Source of the DNA: Chitinophagaceae bacterium | GTDB lineage: Bacteria; Bacteroidota; Bacteroidia; Chitinophagales; Chitinophagaceae | Length of the DNA: 54,136 nucleotides | Assembly (NCBI GenBank): GCA_023957755.1 | Contig: JAMLGT010000020.1 | Location: 1-54,136 of the forward strand | Direction of reading: 5' to 3' | Position numbers and translations under genes: made by a program | Shown: piece by piece, positions 15,391 to 24,291 of the stretch | How positions within the stretch are numbered: the stretch's first letter is position 1 | Layout of the letters: the number at the start of each line of letters is the position of its first letter | The notes under the pieces: model-generated | Database searches by the model: none | What the model saw: the letters and a program-made list of their open reading frames with translations, nothing else | What the model was told of the DNA's origin: nothing

Positions 15391-15642
15391 ATGACATATA
15401 AAATCAAAACCTACCTGGCAGGATGGAATTTTATGCGATTGCTGCGTCTTGCGCTGGGGGCCTTTATTCTTATCAAAGGCATCATGGATCAAAACTGGTC
15501 TTTCGCAATTCTGGGAGGATTGTTTTCCCTCATGCCCCTATTTAATGTGGGATGTTGTGCAGGCGGACAATGTGCTCCACCACGTAACCATGAAGGAAGG
15601 CTGCAGAAGGGGAAAGAAATCGAATACGAAGAAGTAAAATAA
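15391..15642 (+). CDS. DUF2892 membrane protein with a C-terminal cysteine motif
   Basis: This small membrane protein of 83 residues has two helices and the DUF2892 (YgaP-like) pattern WNFMRLLRLALGAFILIKGI. After the second helix comes NVGCCAGGQCAPP, a cysteine cluster that could carry sulfur or metal. A start at 15,379 is in frame, but GGAGG at 15,381-15,385 stands five bases before the ATG at 15,391 and supports the latter; a Shine-Dalgarno is rare in this phylum. In YgaP a rhodanese is fused to this membrane part; here the rhodanese is a separate gene upstream. Confidence 0.75.
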   Translation: MTYKIKTYLAGWNFMRLLRLALGAFILIKGIMDQNWSFAILGGLFSLMPLFNVGCCAGGQCAPPRNHEGRLQKGKEIEYEEVK

Positions 15643-15655
15643 CCAATAAAACATT

Positions 15656-16267
15656 ATGAAGCATCTTTATTGGGGAGTGCTATCTCTCCTGATATCCTTT
15701 ACGTCCTGCTCTACAAATCACGTTGAAGGAATAGACCCAGAAGAGAAGCAGGTTTATTTTGAAGAAGGTAACCACATTGCATCCGAAGCGCAAAAAGCTT
15801 TATTATCTAAAGTCACCAAAGCGATCGCGGATAGTGGTGTCAATGGGGCCGTGGCATTCTGCAATGAAAATGCAATACCAATTACCGACTCCTTATCAAA
15901 TGCTTTTCATGCCCAAATTCAGAGGATCAGCAATAAAAACAGAAATCCTGATAATGTGCTAAAAACAGAAACTGATATCATGGCATGGGATCTCATAGAA
16001 GGCATGGCCAGAGAGGCGACAGCACCTCCGGCACAACAAGTGGTATTACAGGAGGGCAACAAAATATTTTATTACAAGGCTATTACCCTTGGAATGCCCA
16101 CCTGCCTGAAGTGTCATGGTAATAAGGATACAGACATTGCCCCGGAAACACTCCAACTGATTCAGACAAAATACCCGAACGATAAAGCCACAGGATACCA
16201 ACTTGGCGAGTTAAGAGGCTTGTGGAAAATCGCCCTACAGCCGGCTCAAAGTGACAAAACAGAATAA
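15656..16267 (+). CDS. DUF3365 (Tll0287-like) heme c lipoprotein
   Basis: This 203-aa exported protein has a lipoprotein signal ending at C18 (LLISFTSCS). A single heme c motif C150-x2-C153-H154 lies in MPTCLKCHGNKD. The fold is the Tll0287/DUF3365 domain, a PAS-like heme pocket found in sensors and in stand-alone periplasmic cytochromes. The end LGELRGLWKIAL is also typical. It could be a redox sensor or electron acceptor at the outer face of the membrane for the sulfur-oxidising genes upstream, which is inference. It starts 13 bp after the DUF2892 gene. Confidence 0.85.
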   Translation: MKHLYWGVLSLLISFTSCSTNHVEGIDPEEKQVYFEEGNHIASEAQKALLSKVTKAIADSGVNGAVAFCNENAIPITDSLSNAFHAQIQRISNKNRNPDNVLKTETDIMAWDLIEGMAREATAPPAQQVVLQEGNKIFYYKAITLGMPTCLKCHGNKDTDIAPETLQLIQTKYPNDKATGYQLGELRGLWKIALQPAQSDKTE

Positions 16268-16269
16268 AC

Positions 16270-16473
16270 ATGCAATTCATAAAAAATAATATCCTCACCA
16301 TAAGCGGTATTGTACTCGGCGCCGTAGCCGGATTTATTTACTGGAAGTATGTCGGATGCCTTTCAGGCACATGTATGATTACATCCAAACCCATAAACAG
16401 CACTGTTTATGGCGCAGTTATGGGTGGATTATTCTTTTCTATTTTCAGGAAAGAAAAGAAGAAAACCATTTAG
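16270..16473 (+). CDS. DUF6132 family small membrane protein
   Basis: This 67-aa protein has two hydrophobic segments. The central YWKYVGCLSGTCMITSKP and NSTVYGAVMGG are typical of DUF6132, which is often found with rhodanese and DUF2892 genes in Bacteroidota. The two cysteines (CLSGTC) may be functional. It starts 2 bp after the heme lipoprotein. Its function is unknown. Confidence 0.8.
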   Translation: MQFIKNNILTISGIVLGAVAGFIYWKYVGCLSGTCMITSKPINSTVYGAVMGGLFFSIFRKEKKKTI

Positions 16474-16605
16474 CCGCTAATCCGCAAATACAAATTGCCT
16501 AAATGAATTCTTAAATCCATCCTTTGATCCGCCCCAAATGAGGCAATCAGGACATATCGCAATATATTCGCACCATTCAAAAACTGATTAACAAAAAGAA
16601 TAAAA

Positions 16606-17259
16606 ATGCAAGAAGTTACAAACAATCAAATGCCCCGTATAGGTGATCAGGCCCCTGATTTCGAGGCACTGACCACTACCGGCAATCTAAAATTTTCTGA
16701 CTATAACAAAGGCAGTTGGGTACTACTCTTTTCTCATCCGGCAGACTTTACCCCGGTATGTACAACTGAATTGTCAGGCTTTGCCAACGATTCTGAGTTC
16801 TTTGAAGCACACAACACGAAACTGCTCGGGCTTAGCATCGACAGCATTCACGCACATATTGCATGGACCAATGCCGTAAATGAAAAAACAGGTGTACTGT
16901 TCAACTTTCCGATTATTGCCGATCTGGATATGTCAGTAGCAAAACGTTATGGAATGATTCAGCCGGGAGAAAGTGAAACCGCTGCCGTACGTGCAGTGTT
17001 CTTTATTGACCCCAATGGTAAGATCCGCCTGATCATGTATTATCCAATGAATGTAGGCAGGAACATGGAAGAAATAAAGCGTGCGCTTGTAGCCTTGCAA
17101 ACAGCCGATAAAAACAAGGTGTCAATGCCATTGAATTGGAAACCGGGTGATAAGGTGATTGTAGGTGCTCCTAAAACCATCGAAGCACTCGCTGAAAGAA
17201 AGGCGGATACTTCATTAGAGCAGGTGGACTGGTACCTGGCTATGAAGTCGCTAAACTAA
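16606..17259 (+). CDS. 1-Cys peroxiredoxin (Prx6 type)
   Basis: This 217-aa peroxidase reduces H2O2 and organic peroxides. The peroxidatic C52 is in PADFTPVCTTEL, and it is the only cysteine in the protein. The long C-terminal part (KPGDKVIVGAP..DWYLAMKSL) is that of the Prx6/1-Cys class. A 132-bp gap before it includes TATATTCG-like sequence, so it may have its own promoter, though it is in line with the sulfur run. A strong hairpin terminator follows. Confidence 0.92.
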   Translation: MQEVTNNQMPRIGDQAPDFEALTTTGNLKFSDYNKGSWVLLFSHPADFTPVCTTELSGFANDSEFFEAHNTKLLGLSIDSIHAHIAWTNAVNEKTGVLFNFPIIADLDMSVAKRYGMIQPGESETAAVRAVFFIDPNGKIRLIMYYPMNVGRNMEEIKRALVALQTADKNKVSMPLNWKPGDKVIVGAPKTIEALAERKADTSLEQVDWYLAMKSLN

Positions 17260-17292
17260 ATGGTCACACGAAACATATCAATCTGATAACAA

Positions 17293-17326
17293 AAGGCCGG
17301 CAATCTAATGAAGTGCCGGCCTTTTT
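17293..17326. terminator. Bidirectional intrinsic terminator
   Basis: The perfect 10-bp stem AAGGCCGGCA / TGCCGGCCTT (17,293-17,302 and 17,314-17,323) encloses an 11-nt loop. It has a T-run on the plus side and AAAA on the left, giving a T-run on the minus side. It lies between the convergent peroxiredoxin and serine hydrolase genes and can serve both. Confidence 0.9.
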
Positions 17327-17344
17327 ATTTTAAACCCTGTTCAT

Positions 17345-18880
17345 TTATTTCTCTATCAGGGATATTCTGTATGCCTGCACTTTAGGTTCCGTTTCAGGGG
17401 ATAAGGTAAATGTCACCTTTAGGCTCCCCCTTTCACCCACAATCATAAAACTACCCCGCAACTGATTAAGCGGTTCCACAGCATCCACCCTTTGTATTTT
17501 ACCAATAGTCTTGTACAACCTTTCTGCCTGTGCTTTTAATTCATCCACAAAATAGTCATCAAAGAAGTTATCAGCAAAAATGCCTGACGCCTTTGCGCCC
17601 GACCATGAAGGCAGGAGGTTTACCAATTGGGCTTTCCTCTTTTCCAGAATTGAAGATGGCGGTAACGATCTGGGCTGCAGACCCGCCAGCAGCAACAAAG
17701 AATCGATGGCAGCCTGAACAGGTGCACCCATCGAAGCATAGGTATGGTTAGCAAATGCCACCACTCCAATTCCATAGTCAGGCAATATGCGCCATTGCGA
17801 ACCAAATCCCGGAAGGCCGCCGCTATGAGTAACCACCTTCACATCATTACAATTCTGATACAGATGCAATCCATAGCCATAAAAATCTAGTATCGGACAG
17901 GCCTTGCCTGTAAAATCTTTCTCATCTTTCCATATCCTTGAAAAATTCCATCCCTGCTGCATCTCTCTGACTGAACTGCGCTTTACAGGGCCATTGTCCG
18001 CATCATCTCTTGCAGGCCAGGCTGAAAGATGAAAGGCCATGTATTTTGCAAAATCATCAATGGTCGTGATCAATCCTCCCATAGCACCAAAGATTCCACT
18101 ATGTAATAGCGGCTGAGGCACCCACTTCCCCTTTTCCATCCTGTACCCGACAGCCAGCTGAACATCCGGCACATCCTCATAATCCCAATAGGTATGATTC
18201 ATTCCCAGCGGTTTCAGGATATTTTCGGTTATGTATTGCTGATAGGTCTGCCCCGTCACATTCTGGATGATCAGACCCAGCGTACCAAAACCCAGATTGC
18301 TGTATTCATAACCTGTACCGGGCGTGGTAGAAAAACTAATACCGGCGGCATAGAAGTCTTTGAGCCATTGCGTACTCCTGCCCAGTTGACGATCACCCCA
18401 GGGGTTATCTTCCGGGAAACCTGCATCATGTGTCAACAGATGGCGTACAGTTATTTTAGGCGCGTCGTTTGTCAGTGTTTTTAATCCTTTTGCTTCAGGA
18501 ATAAACTTCTCTATCGGATCGGCGAGTGAGAGTTTGCCCTCATCTCTAAGTTTCACTATCGCCATTGCGGTAAAACTCTTCGTCATGGAAGCAATATGGT
18601 AATCCGACAGAGGATTGGCTTTAAATCCTTTTTCCTGATTGATTACCCCCTGGTGAAAGCTATGAATCAACTTGCCATCCACCACTACTCCAAAGGCAAT
18701 TGAAGGGAAGTTTTTATCAGCCGCATACCTGCTGAACAGTGCATCCAGTTTCGGCAATACAGCCTTAATTTTCTCCAATCGTGTGGCATCTTTGAAAACC
18801 GCAGGCTTGTATGCCTGCGCACCGGCACTGCCGAAAATCAGCAAAAAAATTATCGTCAGCAGTATATTTGATTTTCTCAT
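17345..18880 (-). CDS. Secreted serine hydrolase, beta-lactamase class C-like
   Basis: This 511-aa protein has a signal peptide (residues 1-22, ending GSAGAQA). The catalytic motif S98-M-T-K101 and Y193-S-N (YEYSNLGFG) are those of the class C beta-lactamase / esterase / D-peptidase superfamily. HSGGLPGFGSQWRILPDYG supplies the third motif (HSG in place of KTG). A ~100-residue C-terminal domain follows the catalytic part. The true substrate (peptide, ester or beta-lactam) cannot be told. It is 6 bp downstream of the M49 peptidase and likely shares its transcript. Confidence 0.85.
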   Translation of the reverse strand: MRKSNILLTIIFLLIFGSAGAQAYKPAVFKDATRLEKIKAVLPKLDALFSRYAADKNFPSIAFGVVVDGKLIHSFHQGVINQEKGFKANPLSDYHIASMTKSFTAMAIVKLRDEGKLSLADPIEKFIPEAKGLKTLTNDAPKITVRHLLTHDAGFPEDNPWGDRQLGRSTQWLKDFYAAGISFSTTPGTGYEYSNLGFGTLGLIIQNVTGQTYQQYITENILKPLGMNHTYWDYEDVPDVQLAVGYRMEKGKWVPQPLLHSGIFGAMGGLITTIDDFAKYMAFHLSAWPARDDADNGPVKRSSVREMQQGWNFSRIWKDEKDFTGKACPILDFYGYGLHLYQNCNDVKVVTHSGGLPGFGSQWRILPDYGIGVVAFANHTYASMGAPVQAAIDSLLLLAGLQPRSLPPSSILEKRKAQLVNLLPSWSGAKASGIFADNFFDDYFVDELKAQAERLYKTIGKIQRVDAVEPLNQLRGSFMIVGERGSLKVTFTLSPETEPKVQAYRISLIEK

Positions 18881-18886
18881 GGATTA

Positions 18887-20959
18887 TTAATTATGGATAG
18901 GCAATAGAGCATACTGTTTTCCATACTCCAACATCTGTGAAAAGAAATTATCAGGATATTCAATCTTTACATCCACAATCTTATCTCCTTCCATCACCGG
19001 GATCAATTTAGGCTGAATGAATCCTTTATAGGGCTTAATGTTCAACTTAGCAAACCGCTCCAACACTTCCTTATGCAATTCAGGGTTTACCTTCACGCCA
19101 TAAGTCTCTATTAGCTTTTTGCCTCCTTCATAATCTCCTTCTGATTTCACCCGCTGAATTTCCCGGAGCAATTGCCCGAAGAGTGCCCGTAGTTTATCAT
19201 AGTCATTCACCTTTACATAAGTCTTGCCATCTCTTTTTACAAGCTCCACTACATTATCCTTCTTACCGTGCTCGTAGGCCCATCCTGCCACTAACTGACG
19301 GTTACGCATGTGCGCCTCTTCCAGGTTATCCCCCAATTTGAGCCTTGTAAGCTGTGTCATCAGCCCATTCATCATATAGTTGTCATACTCGGCCTTCCCC
19401 ACATCTGTGGTGCTCATTACACCCAGCTCGACCAACTTGGGATCTATAGCATAATATAGTGCCACCAGGTCGGCCCGCGCTTCTTCAAGTGCAGAGGCAT
19501 AGTTTTTTAATGTCTTATCAGGAGTGGCAATTCCCGGATTGATCTGACCGCTTGCATGGCCAATTACTTCGTGCATTTCAGTATGAAGATCGGCTGCCAG
19601 GCTACCCCATTTTTTAATTCTCTGTTTTACGGTGTCGTTCACCCCAAACTCATCCAGCATGCCGCTACTTGCACTGCTGACATTATATGAGTGTACAATA
19701 TTGCTAAGAGATACAGACTTGGATCCATGCTCTTTTCTGATCCATTCATTGTTAGGCAGGTTGATTCCAATTGCTGTTGAAGGGGCTAGCCGGCCCGCCT
19801 CATTAATTACGGTAATTGCCTTTGCAATAATTCCCTTCACTGCTTTCTTTTTATGAGCATCCATCAGCGGAGAATTGTCCTCGAACCACTGGGCATTCGA
19901 AGCAAGAATATTGATATTACGGGATGCTTCCATGTCTTTCATGCTGACCACACTCTCATAACTCGCTTTTTTACTCAGTGGATCTTCATACGTCTCAATA
20001 AAACCATTTACCACATCGGTGATACTCGCTGTGTCGTTCACCCATGCTATACTGTATTGGTCAAATGTGGCCAGATCACCGGTCTTATAATACTCAACAA
20101 GTAACTCAAGCGCCTTCTTTTGCGCATCATTTTCCGCAAGCGGAATGGCCTTTTCCAACCAGTACACAATCTTTGTAATCGCATCGGAATACATACCACC
20201 TACTTTCCATACTTTTTCTACCAATTTGCCATCCTCCTTCATCACCTTGCTGTTTAATCCCCACATGGGTGATTCACCACTTGAATTAAACTTAGAATAA
20301 AAGTCCTCCACTTCTTTCTGTGTCACATTCTCATAAAAATTTACAGACGAGGCCTTCACCACATCCTTATTGGCACCAAAATCCACAAGCTTGGGCTCAA
20401 TAGCGGGATTGTAAATAATATCTGTAACCCTATTCATAAAGTCAACAAAGGATTCTCCCTTGTCCATTGGGAATTTAGCCGTGTCACTGGCCTTAGCCAC
20501 ACTCACAAAATATTCAGGTGTGCATTCGGGAAAAAACTTTTCATTGCCATAATGATGATGAAATCCATAACTAAACCAGAATCTTCCACAATAAGTTTCA
20601 AACTTTTTCCAGTCGTCTGAATTCTTATCGCCCGAATAGGTTTCATACATATTCTCGAGGGTTTTACGGAGCATCAGATTATACTTGCTTTTCTGATCGT
20701 AGAAAATATCACGTCCTGCAAGGCCTGCCTGCGACAGGTAATATACCAACTCCTTTTGCTGAAGGCTTAGCTGATCGAATCCGGGTACCTCATACCTGAG
20801 AATCTGAATATCGGCAAACGACTGAGCCGTTACATTAAAGGCCTCATCATACCCCACACTCTTGCTCTCACTTTTCCCATCCTTATCCGTTTGCGAATCG
20901 CAGGAAGTAATGGCTCCTATCAATGACACTGAAAACATAAAATAAAATATCCTTTTCAT
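18887..20959 (-). CDS. M49-family zinc metallopeptidase (dipeptidyl-peptidase III-like), lipoprotein
   Basis: This is a 690-aa exported lipoprotein; the lipobox ends at C20 (IGAITSC). The zinc site HExxGH is at 463-468 (MHEVIGHASG), with the distal glutamate in LEEARADL (492-497). These are the M49 signatures, though this form is shorter and more divergent than eukaryotic DPP III. It would cleave dipeptides from peptide N-termini at the cell surface or in the periplasm. It is followed after 6 bp by a secreted serine hydrolase, suggesting a small peptide-processing unit. Confidence 0.85.
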   Translation of the reverse strand: MKRIFYFMFSVSLIGAITSCDSQTDKDGKSESKSVGYDEAFNVTAQSFADIQILRYEVPGFDQLSLQQKELVYYLSQAGLAGRDIFYDQKSKYNLMLRKTLENMYETYSGDKNSDDWKKFETYCGRFWFSYGFHHHYGNEKFFPECTPEYFVSVAKASDTAKFPMDKGESFVDFMNRVTDIIYNPAIEPKLVDFGANKDVVKASSVNFYENVTQKEVEDFYSKFNSSGESPMWGLNSKVMKEDGKLVEKVWKVGGMYSDAITKIVYWLEKAIPLAENDAQKKALELLVEYYKTGDLATFDQYSIAWVNDTASITDVVNGFIETYEDPLSKKASYESVVSMKDMEASRNINILASNAQWFEDNSPLMDAHKKKAVKGIIAKAITVINEAGRLAPSTAIGINLPNNEWIRKEHGSKSVSLSNIVHSYNVSSASSGMLDEFGVNDTVKQRIKKWGSLAADLHTEMHEVIGHASGQINPGIATPDKTLKNYASALEEARADLVALYYAIDPKLVELGVMSTTDVGKAEYDNYMMNGLMTQLTRLKLGDNLEEAHMRNRQLVAGWAYEHGKKDNVVELVKRDGKTYVKVNDYDKLRALFGQLLREIQRVKSEGDYEGGKKLIETYGVKVNPELHKEVLERFAKLNIKPYKGFIQPKLIPVMEGDKIVDVKIEYPDNFFSQMLEYGKQYALLPIHN

Positions 20960-21251
20960 AAATTTGATTTGGGCTAAAAATAAAGAATTATCACCTTCTT
21001 ACTACCGTAAAAGTTACCAGAATACTTAAAGGCATGGCCACCACAAACCACGGAGAATCCTTCCGTAATAAAAAAATAGGATAATCTATGTATTTGCAAA
21101 CTCAGGGCACCACAGCGACATCTGCCTTATTATCTTTCAAACCCCGTAAATGCAGAATTGAAATTGCCACACAGCCAACTAATGCAATGCTTACAGAATG
21201 AACGTAATATACTCTCTGCAACGGTTAAAACAAATTTCAGATGCACTGGTT

Positions 21252-22151
21252 CTACCTGAATACCGAAATCAAAAAGCTTTTCATATCCGACCATGAAGCG
21301 CTGTCTGCAGCTGCATTATAGGCTACCGGGATACCAAATTCCTTTCCGTTTTTATCGGCCTCCGGACTGGTGAATCCATGCTTAGCATCTGCATAGTCTT
21401 TAAATAAATAGTTCACTCCGGCATTATCCATTTTTGATTTGAATGGCGCTACATTATCTTTTTCAAACTCATCTTCCAGCCCATGACAAACGAGCACCTT
21501 AGCCTTAGCACCGGCTTGTGGTGTGATGCCCCCCAGGCTTGGATGGAATCCTACAGCCGCCACCACATCTGCTCCTGATGTAGCTGCTGTGATTGCAGCA
21601 TATCCTCCAAAGCAAAAACCAATCACCGCAATCTTACTGCTATCCACTTCCGGGTATGTTTTCAATTTCGCAATCGCAGCTTCAACCACATCTCTTACTA
21701 ATGCCGCATTACTTCCATAAGGCTTAGTAAGCGCCATAGCTTCTGTTGGATTGTGCGCAATCATTCCCTCGCCAAACATATCCACAGCCATAGCGGCATA
21801 GCCAAGTCCGGCCAACATAGCTGCTCTGTCTTTCACATAAGCATTCAACCCCCACCACTCGGGCAATACAACAATGCCGGGACGTTTTCCTGTCTGGTTG
21901 CTATCTGCTGCATAGCTCACAATGTGCTTTGTGCCACCAAACTCAAAGTCGGACTGTTGCCGGCTGATGTGCTTCTCCTTAATCTGAGCTTGCAGTTCCT
22001 GAAAAGTTCCTTCCATAGTATTTTTATTTAATGGTTGATTATTTGCTTCCTGGTTACCGTTCTGATTGCAGCCGGTTAGGAATAGCATTCCGAACAGACA
22101 AATAGCAAAGCAGTGCGGTGTGACACTTTTTAACAAATGATATTGCATCAC
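21252..22151 (-). CDS. Dienelactone hydrolase family protein, exported
   Basis: This 299-aa alpha/beta hydrolase has a lipoprotein signal (LFLTGCNQNG, about residue 28). The nucleophile is the cysteine of GFCFGGYAA, as in dienelactone hydrolases. The catalytic histidine is in AKHGFTSP. The aspartate is probably the one in the GLEDEF region. Exported members are common in Bacteroidota and their substrates are unknown. About 290 bp upstream of its neighbour on the left hold nothing recognisable. Confidence 0.85.
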   Translation of the reverse strand: MMQYHLLKSVTPHCFAICLFGMLFLTGCNQNGNQEANNQPLNKNTMEGTFQELQAQIKEKHISRQQSDFEFGGTKHIVSYAADSNQTGKRPGIVVLPEWWGLNAYVKDRAAMLAGLGYAAMAVDMFGEGMIAHNPTEAMALTKPYGSNAALVRDVVEAAIAKLKTYPEVDSSKIAVIGFCFGGYAAITAATSGADVVAAVGFHPSLGGITPQAGAKAKVLVCHGLEDEFEKDNVAPFKSKMDNAGVNYLFKDYADAKHGFTSPEADKNGKEFGIPVAYNAAADSASWSDMKSFLISVFR

Positions 22152-22215
22152 AATTTGAATTTAGCAGATAAATTCTTTGTTCAAAATTACTCCGTTTATT
22201 GTTTACTTTGCTCCA

Positions 22216-23037
22216 ATGTCATTATTTATCTCCTCTATCAATTCCGGAAGCAATGGTAACTGTTATTATGTCGGGAACACCCGGGAGGCCGTGCTGGTAG
22301 ATGCAGGTATTTCGTGCAGCACAATAGAGAGAAGAATGAAAGAGGTGCATCTTGACATTCAACACGTAAAGGCAATTTTTATATCTCACGAACACATTGA
22401 CCACATCAAAGGGGTGGAAACTCTTTCAAAAAAGTTTAATATACCTGTATATATTTCAGAAACCACTTACAGATCGAGCGGACTGGATATAGAAATCGGA
22501 CGACTACATTATTTCACAGACGACGACCTCATTACCATTGGTAATCTCCATGTTCATACTTTTAGCAAGATTCACGACGCAAGTGACCCCTTCAGTTTTG
22601 TAGTTCGGGATGATGAAGTGCAAGTAGGTATATTTACGGATATAGGTACCTGTTGCAATAACCTGATAAACTGGTTCAGAGGATGCCATGCAGCATTTTT
22701 GGAATCAAACTATGATGAGCAGATGTTGCAAAACGGCCCTTATCCTTACTATTTGAAAAAGAGAATATCCGACGGACGTGGCCACCTAAGCAACACCATA
22801 GCGCATCAACTCTTTGCAGATCACCGTCCGGAGTTCATGACCCACCTGATACTATCGCATCTTTCTCAGCAAAATAATACGCCTGAGATTGTGGAAAAAC
22901 TTTTCTCCTCCGTTTCAGATGATGTCACTATCACTGTAGCTCCAAGGCATCAGGCCACACCCGTTTTCGAAATCACTACCAGGGAAACTAAAATAATACC
23001 TGCAGTCACTTATCAACAGTTGCGTCTGGACTTTTGA
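22216..23037 (+). CDS. MBL-fold metallohydrolase, YycJ/WalJ-like
   Basis: This 273-aa metallo-beta-lactamase-fold enzyme has the metal motif SHEHIDHIKG and the opening SSINSGSNGNCYYVG typical of the YycJ/WalJ nuclease-like group. Further ligands lie in FTDIGT, LESNYD and LSHLSQQNN. The frame extends to 22,177, but the family start is MSLFISSINSGSNG at 22,216. The group has been linked to DNA processing, with 5'-3' exonuclease activity in some members. It is divergent from the dienelactone hydrolase gene. Confidence 0.85.
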   Translation: MSLFISSINSGSNGNCYYVGNTREAVLVDAGISCSTIERRMKEVHLDIQHVKAIFISHEHIDHIKGVETLSKKFNIPVYISETTYRSSGLDIEIGRLHYFTDDDLITIGNLHVHTFSKIHDASDPFSFVVRDDEVQVGIFTDIGTCCNNLINWFRGCHAAFLESNYDEQMLQNGPYPYYLKKRISDGRGHLSNTIAHQLFADHRPEFMTHLILSHLSQQNNTPEIVEKLFSSVSDDVTITVAPRHQATPVFEITTRETKIIPAVTYQQLRLDF

Positions 23038-23132
23038 TTTTTCCCGGGAAACCAAATCCTTACAAAATGTAAATTTGTTACCTGGTTTAAGCAACCAAAA
23101 CGATATATCTTCCTGACTCTAAAAAAAAAATC

Positions 23133-23810
23133 ATGCAAAAATCTGCAATCGTCTCGGGAGCCGGCGGTGCATTGGGCCGGGTAATCGTAAAGAAACTCCT
23201 GGCAGAGGGATACCACGTGAGTGCACTCTACCATAGCGGAGACCATGAACCAAGCGAAAACTTTACAGCCTATAAGGTCAATCTCCTCGACGAAGCACAA
23301 ACAGAAGAAACGGTGACATCAATCTTTAAACAGAGAACAGAAGTGCAGGTGCTGATCTGCACAGCCGGCGGTTTTGCGATGGGAGATATTGAGCACACCA
23401 CCTCTTCTGCCATTCAACAACAGATAGACCTGAACTTTAAAACCACCTACCATCTGGTGCGCCCGGTGTACACCCGCATGAAAAATCAGGGGGCAGGAAG
23501 AATATTTATCACAGGAAGCAAGTCCGCGCTCAATCCTGAAACCGGGACACAGACACTGGCTTACACCCTCTCTAAGGCCATGCTTATCAACCTTGCCACA
23601 ATCCTTAATGCAGATAATCGCCATAAGGTCATCACAACTGTGATTGCACCATCAATAATTGACACTAAAGCCAACCGAGAGGCAATGCCTGATGCAGATT
23701 ATTCCAGATGGGTAACTCCTGAACAGATAGCAGAAATTATTGCATTTTATGCCTCTGAAAAGTCTGAAATACTGAGAGAACCGGTGTTGAAGGCCTTTCA
23801 TCTGACCTAA
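23133..23810 (+). CDS. Short-chain dehydrogenase/reductase
   Basis: This 225-aa cytoplasmic oxidoreductase has the NAD(P) motif SGAGGALGRVIVKKLL at the N-terminus, the CTAGG strand-4 motif, a catalytic serine in FITGSKSAL and the YxxxK pair in AYTLSKAML. The substrate is not evident. It is a short member of the family (usually ~250 aa). It stands alone between the MBL gene and the norC-like gene. Confidence 0.85.
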   Translation: MQKSAIVSGAGGALGRVIVKKLLAEGYHVSALYHSGDHEPSENFTAYKVNLLDEAQTEETVTSIFKQRTEVQVLICTAGGFAMGDIEHTTSSAIQQQIDLNFKTTYHLVRPVYTRMKNQGAGRIFITGSKSALNPETGTQTLAYTLSKAMLINLATILNADNRHKVITTVIAPSIIDTKANREAMPDADYSRWVTPEQIAEIIAFYASEKSEILREPVLKAFHLT

Positions 23811-23814
23811 ATAT

Positions 23815-23878
23815 GTCGTAATTATGACCTAAATCATATACTGGTGGCTCTTTCAATGGAGATTTTGAGATACTTTTG
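23815..23878 (+). promoter_or_regulatory. Candidate operator and -7 element upstream of norC
   Basis: GTCGTAATTATGAC (23,815-23,828) is a 14-bp palindrome with one imperfect pair, flanked by two direct copies of TGACCTAAAT. TACTTTTG (23,871-23,878) fits the TAnnTTTG -7 consensus and lies 11 bp before the norC ATG, implying a very short leader. A good -33 TTTG is missing. The palindrome is a candidate site for an NO- or redox-responsive regulator, but the regulator is not identified. Confidence 0.35.
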
Positions 23879-23889
23879 TCCACCATTCT

Positions 23890-24291
23890 ATGAGCGACTA
23901 CAGAATCAAAACATTAGTCTTTGTGGGGCTTAGCCTGTCCTTTCTCGGATACACCGCATGGATTTATTTTCACAAAGAAAGAGAAGATCATCCTGCGAAT
24001 GCAGCCGCACAACATGGCAAAATGATCTGGCAGGAAAAGAACTGTGGATCATGCCATCAGCTCTACGGACTCGGAGGGCATCTGGGCCCCGACCTTACCA
24101 ATGTATATGCAAGTAAGCCTGAAGCTTATATCAGAGCAATATTGTCGGCAGGTACGCCGGTAATGCCTAACTTTCACCTTTCGGAAAATGAAAAAGCAGA
24201 TTTGATAGAATTCTTTAAATACACTAATTCTACCGGAACCTCAAGTCCTAAATCCTTTACACTTCATGCCGATGGCACCATATCAAAATAA
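23890..24291 (+). CDS. norC: NorC-like cytochrome c subunit of a nitric oxide reductase
   Basis: This 133-aa protein has one N-terminal membrane helix (about 8-27) and a periplasmic cytochrome c domain. The heme c motif is C52-G-S-C55-H56 in WQEKNCGSCHQLYGLGGHLG, which is the NorC signature. M92 (GTPVMPNF) is the likely axial ligand. It would pass electrons to the NorB-like subunit, whose gene overlaps its end by 26 bp. Confidence 0.88.
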   Translation: MSDYRIKTLVFVGLSLSFLGYTAWIYFHKEREDHPANAAAQHGKMIWQEKNCGSCHQLYGLGGHLGPDLTNVYASKPEAYIRAILSAGTPVMPNFHLSENEKADLIEFFKYTNSTGTSSPKSFTLHADGTISK

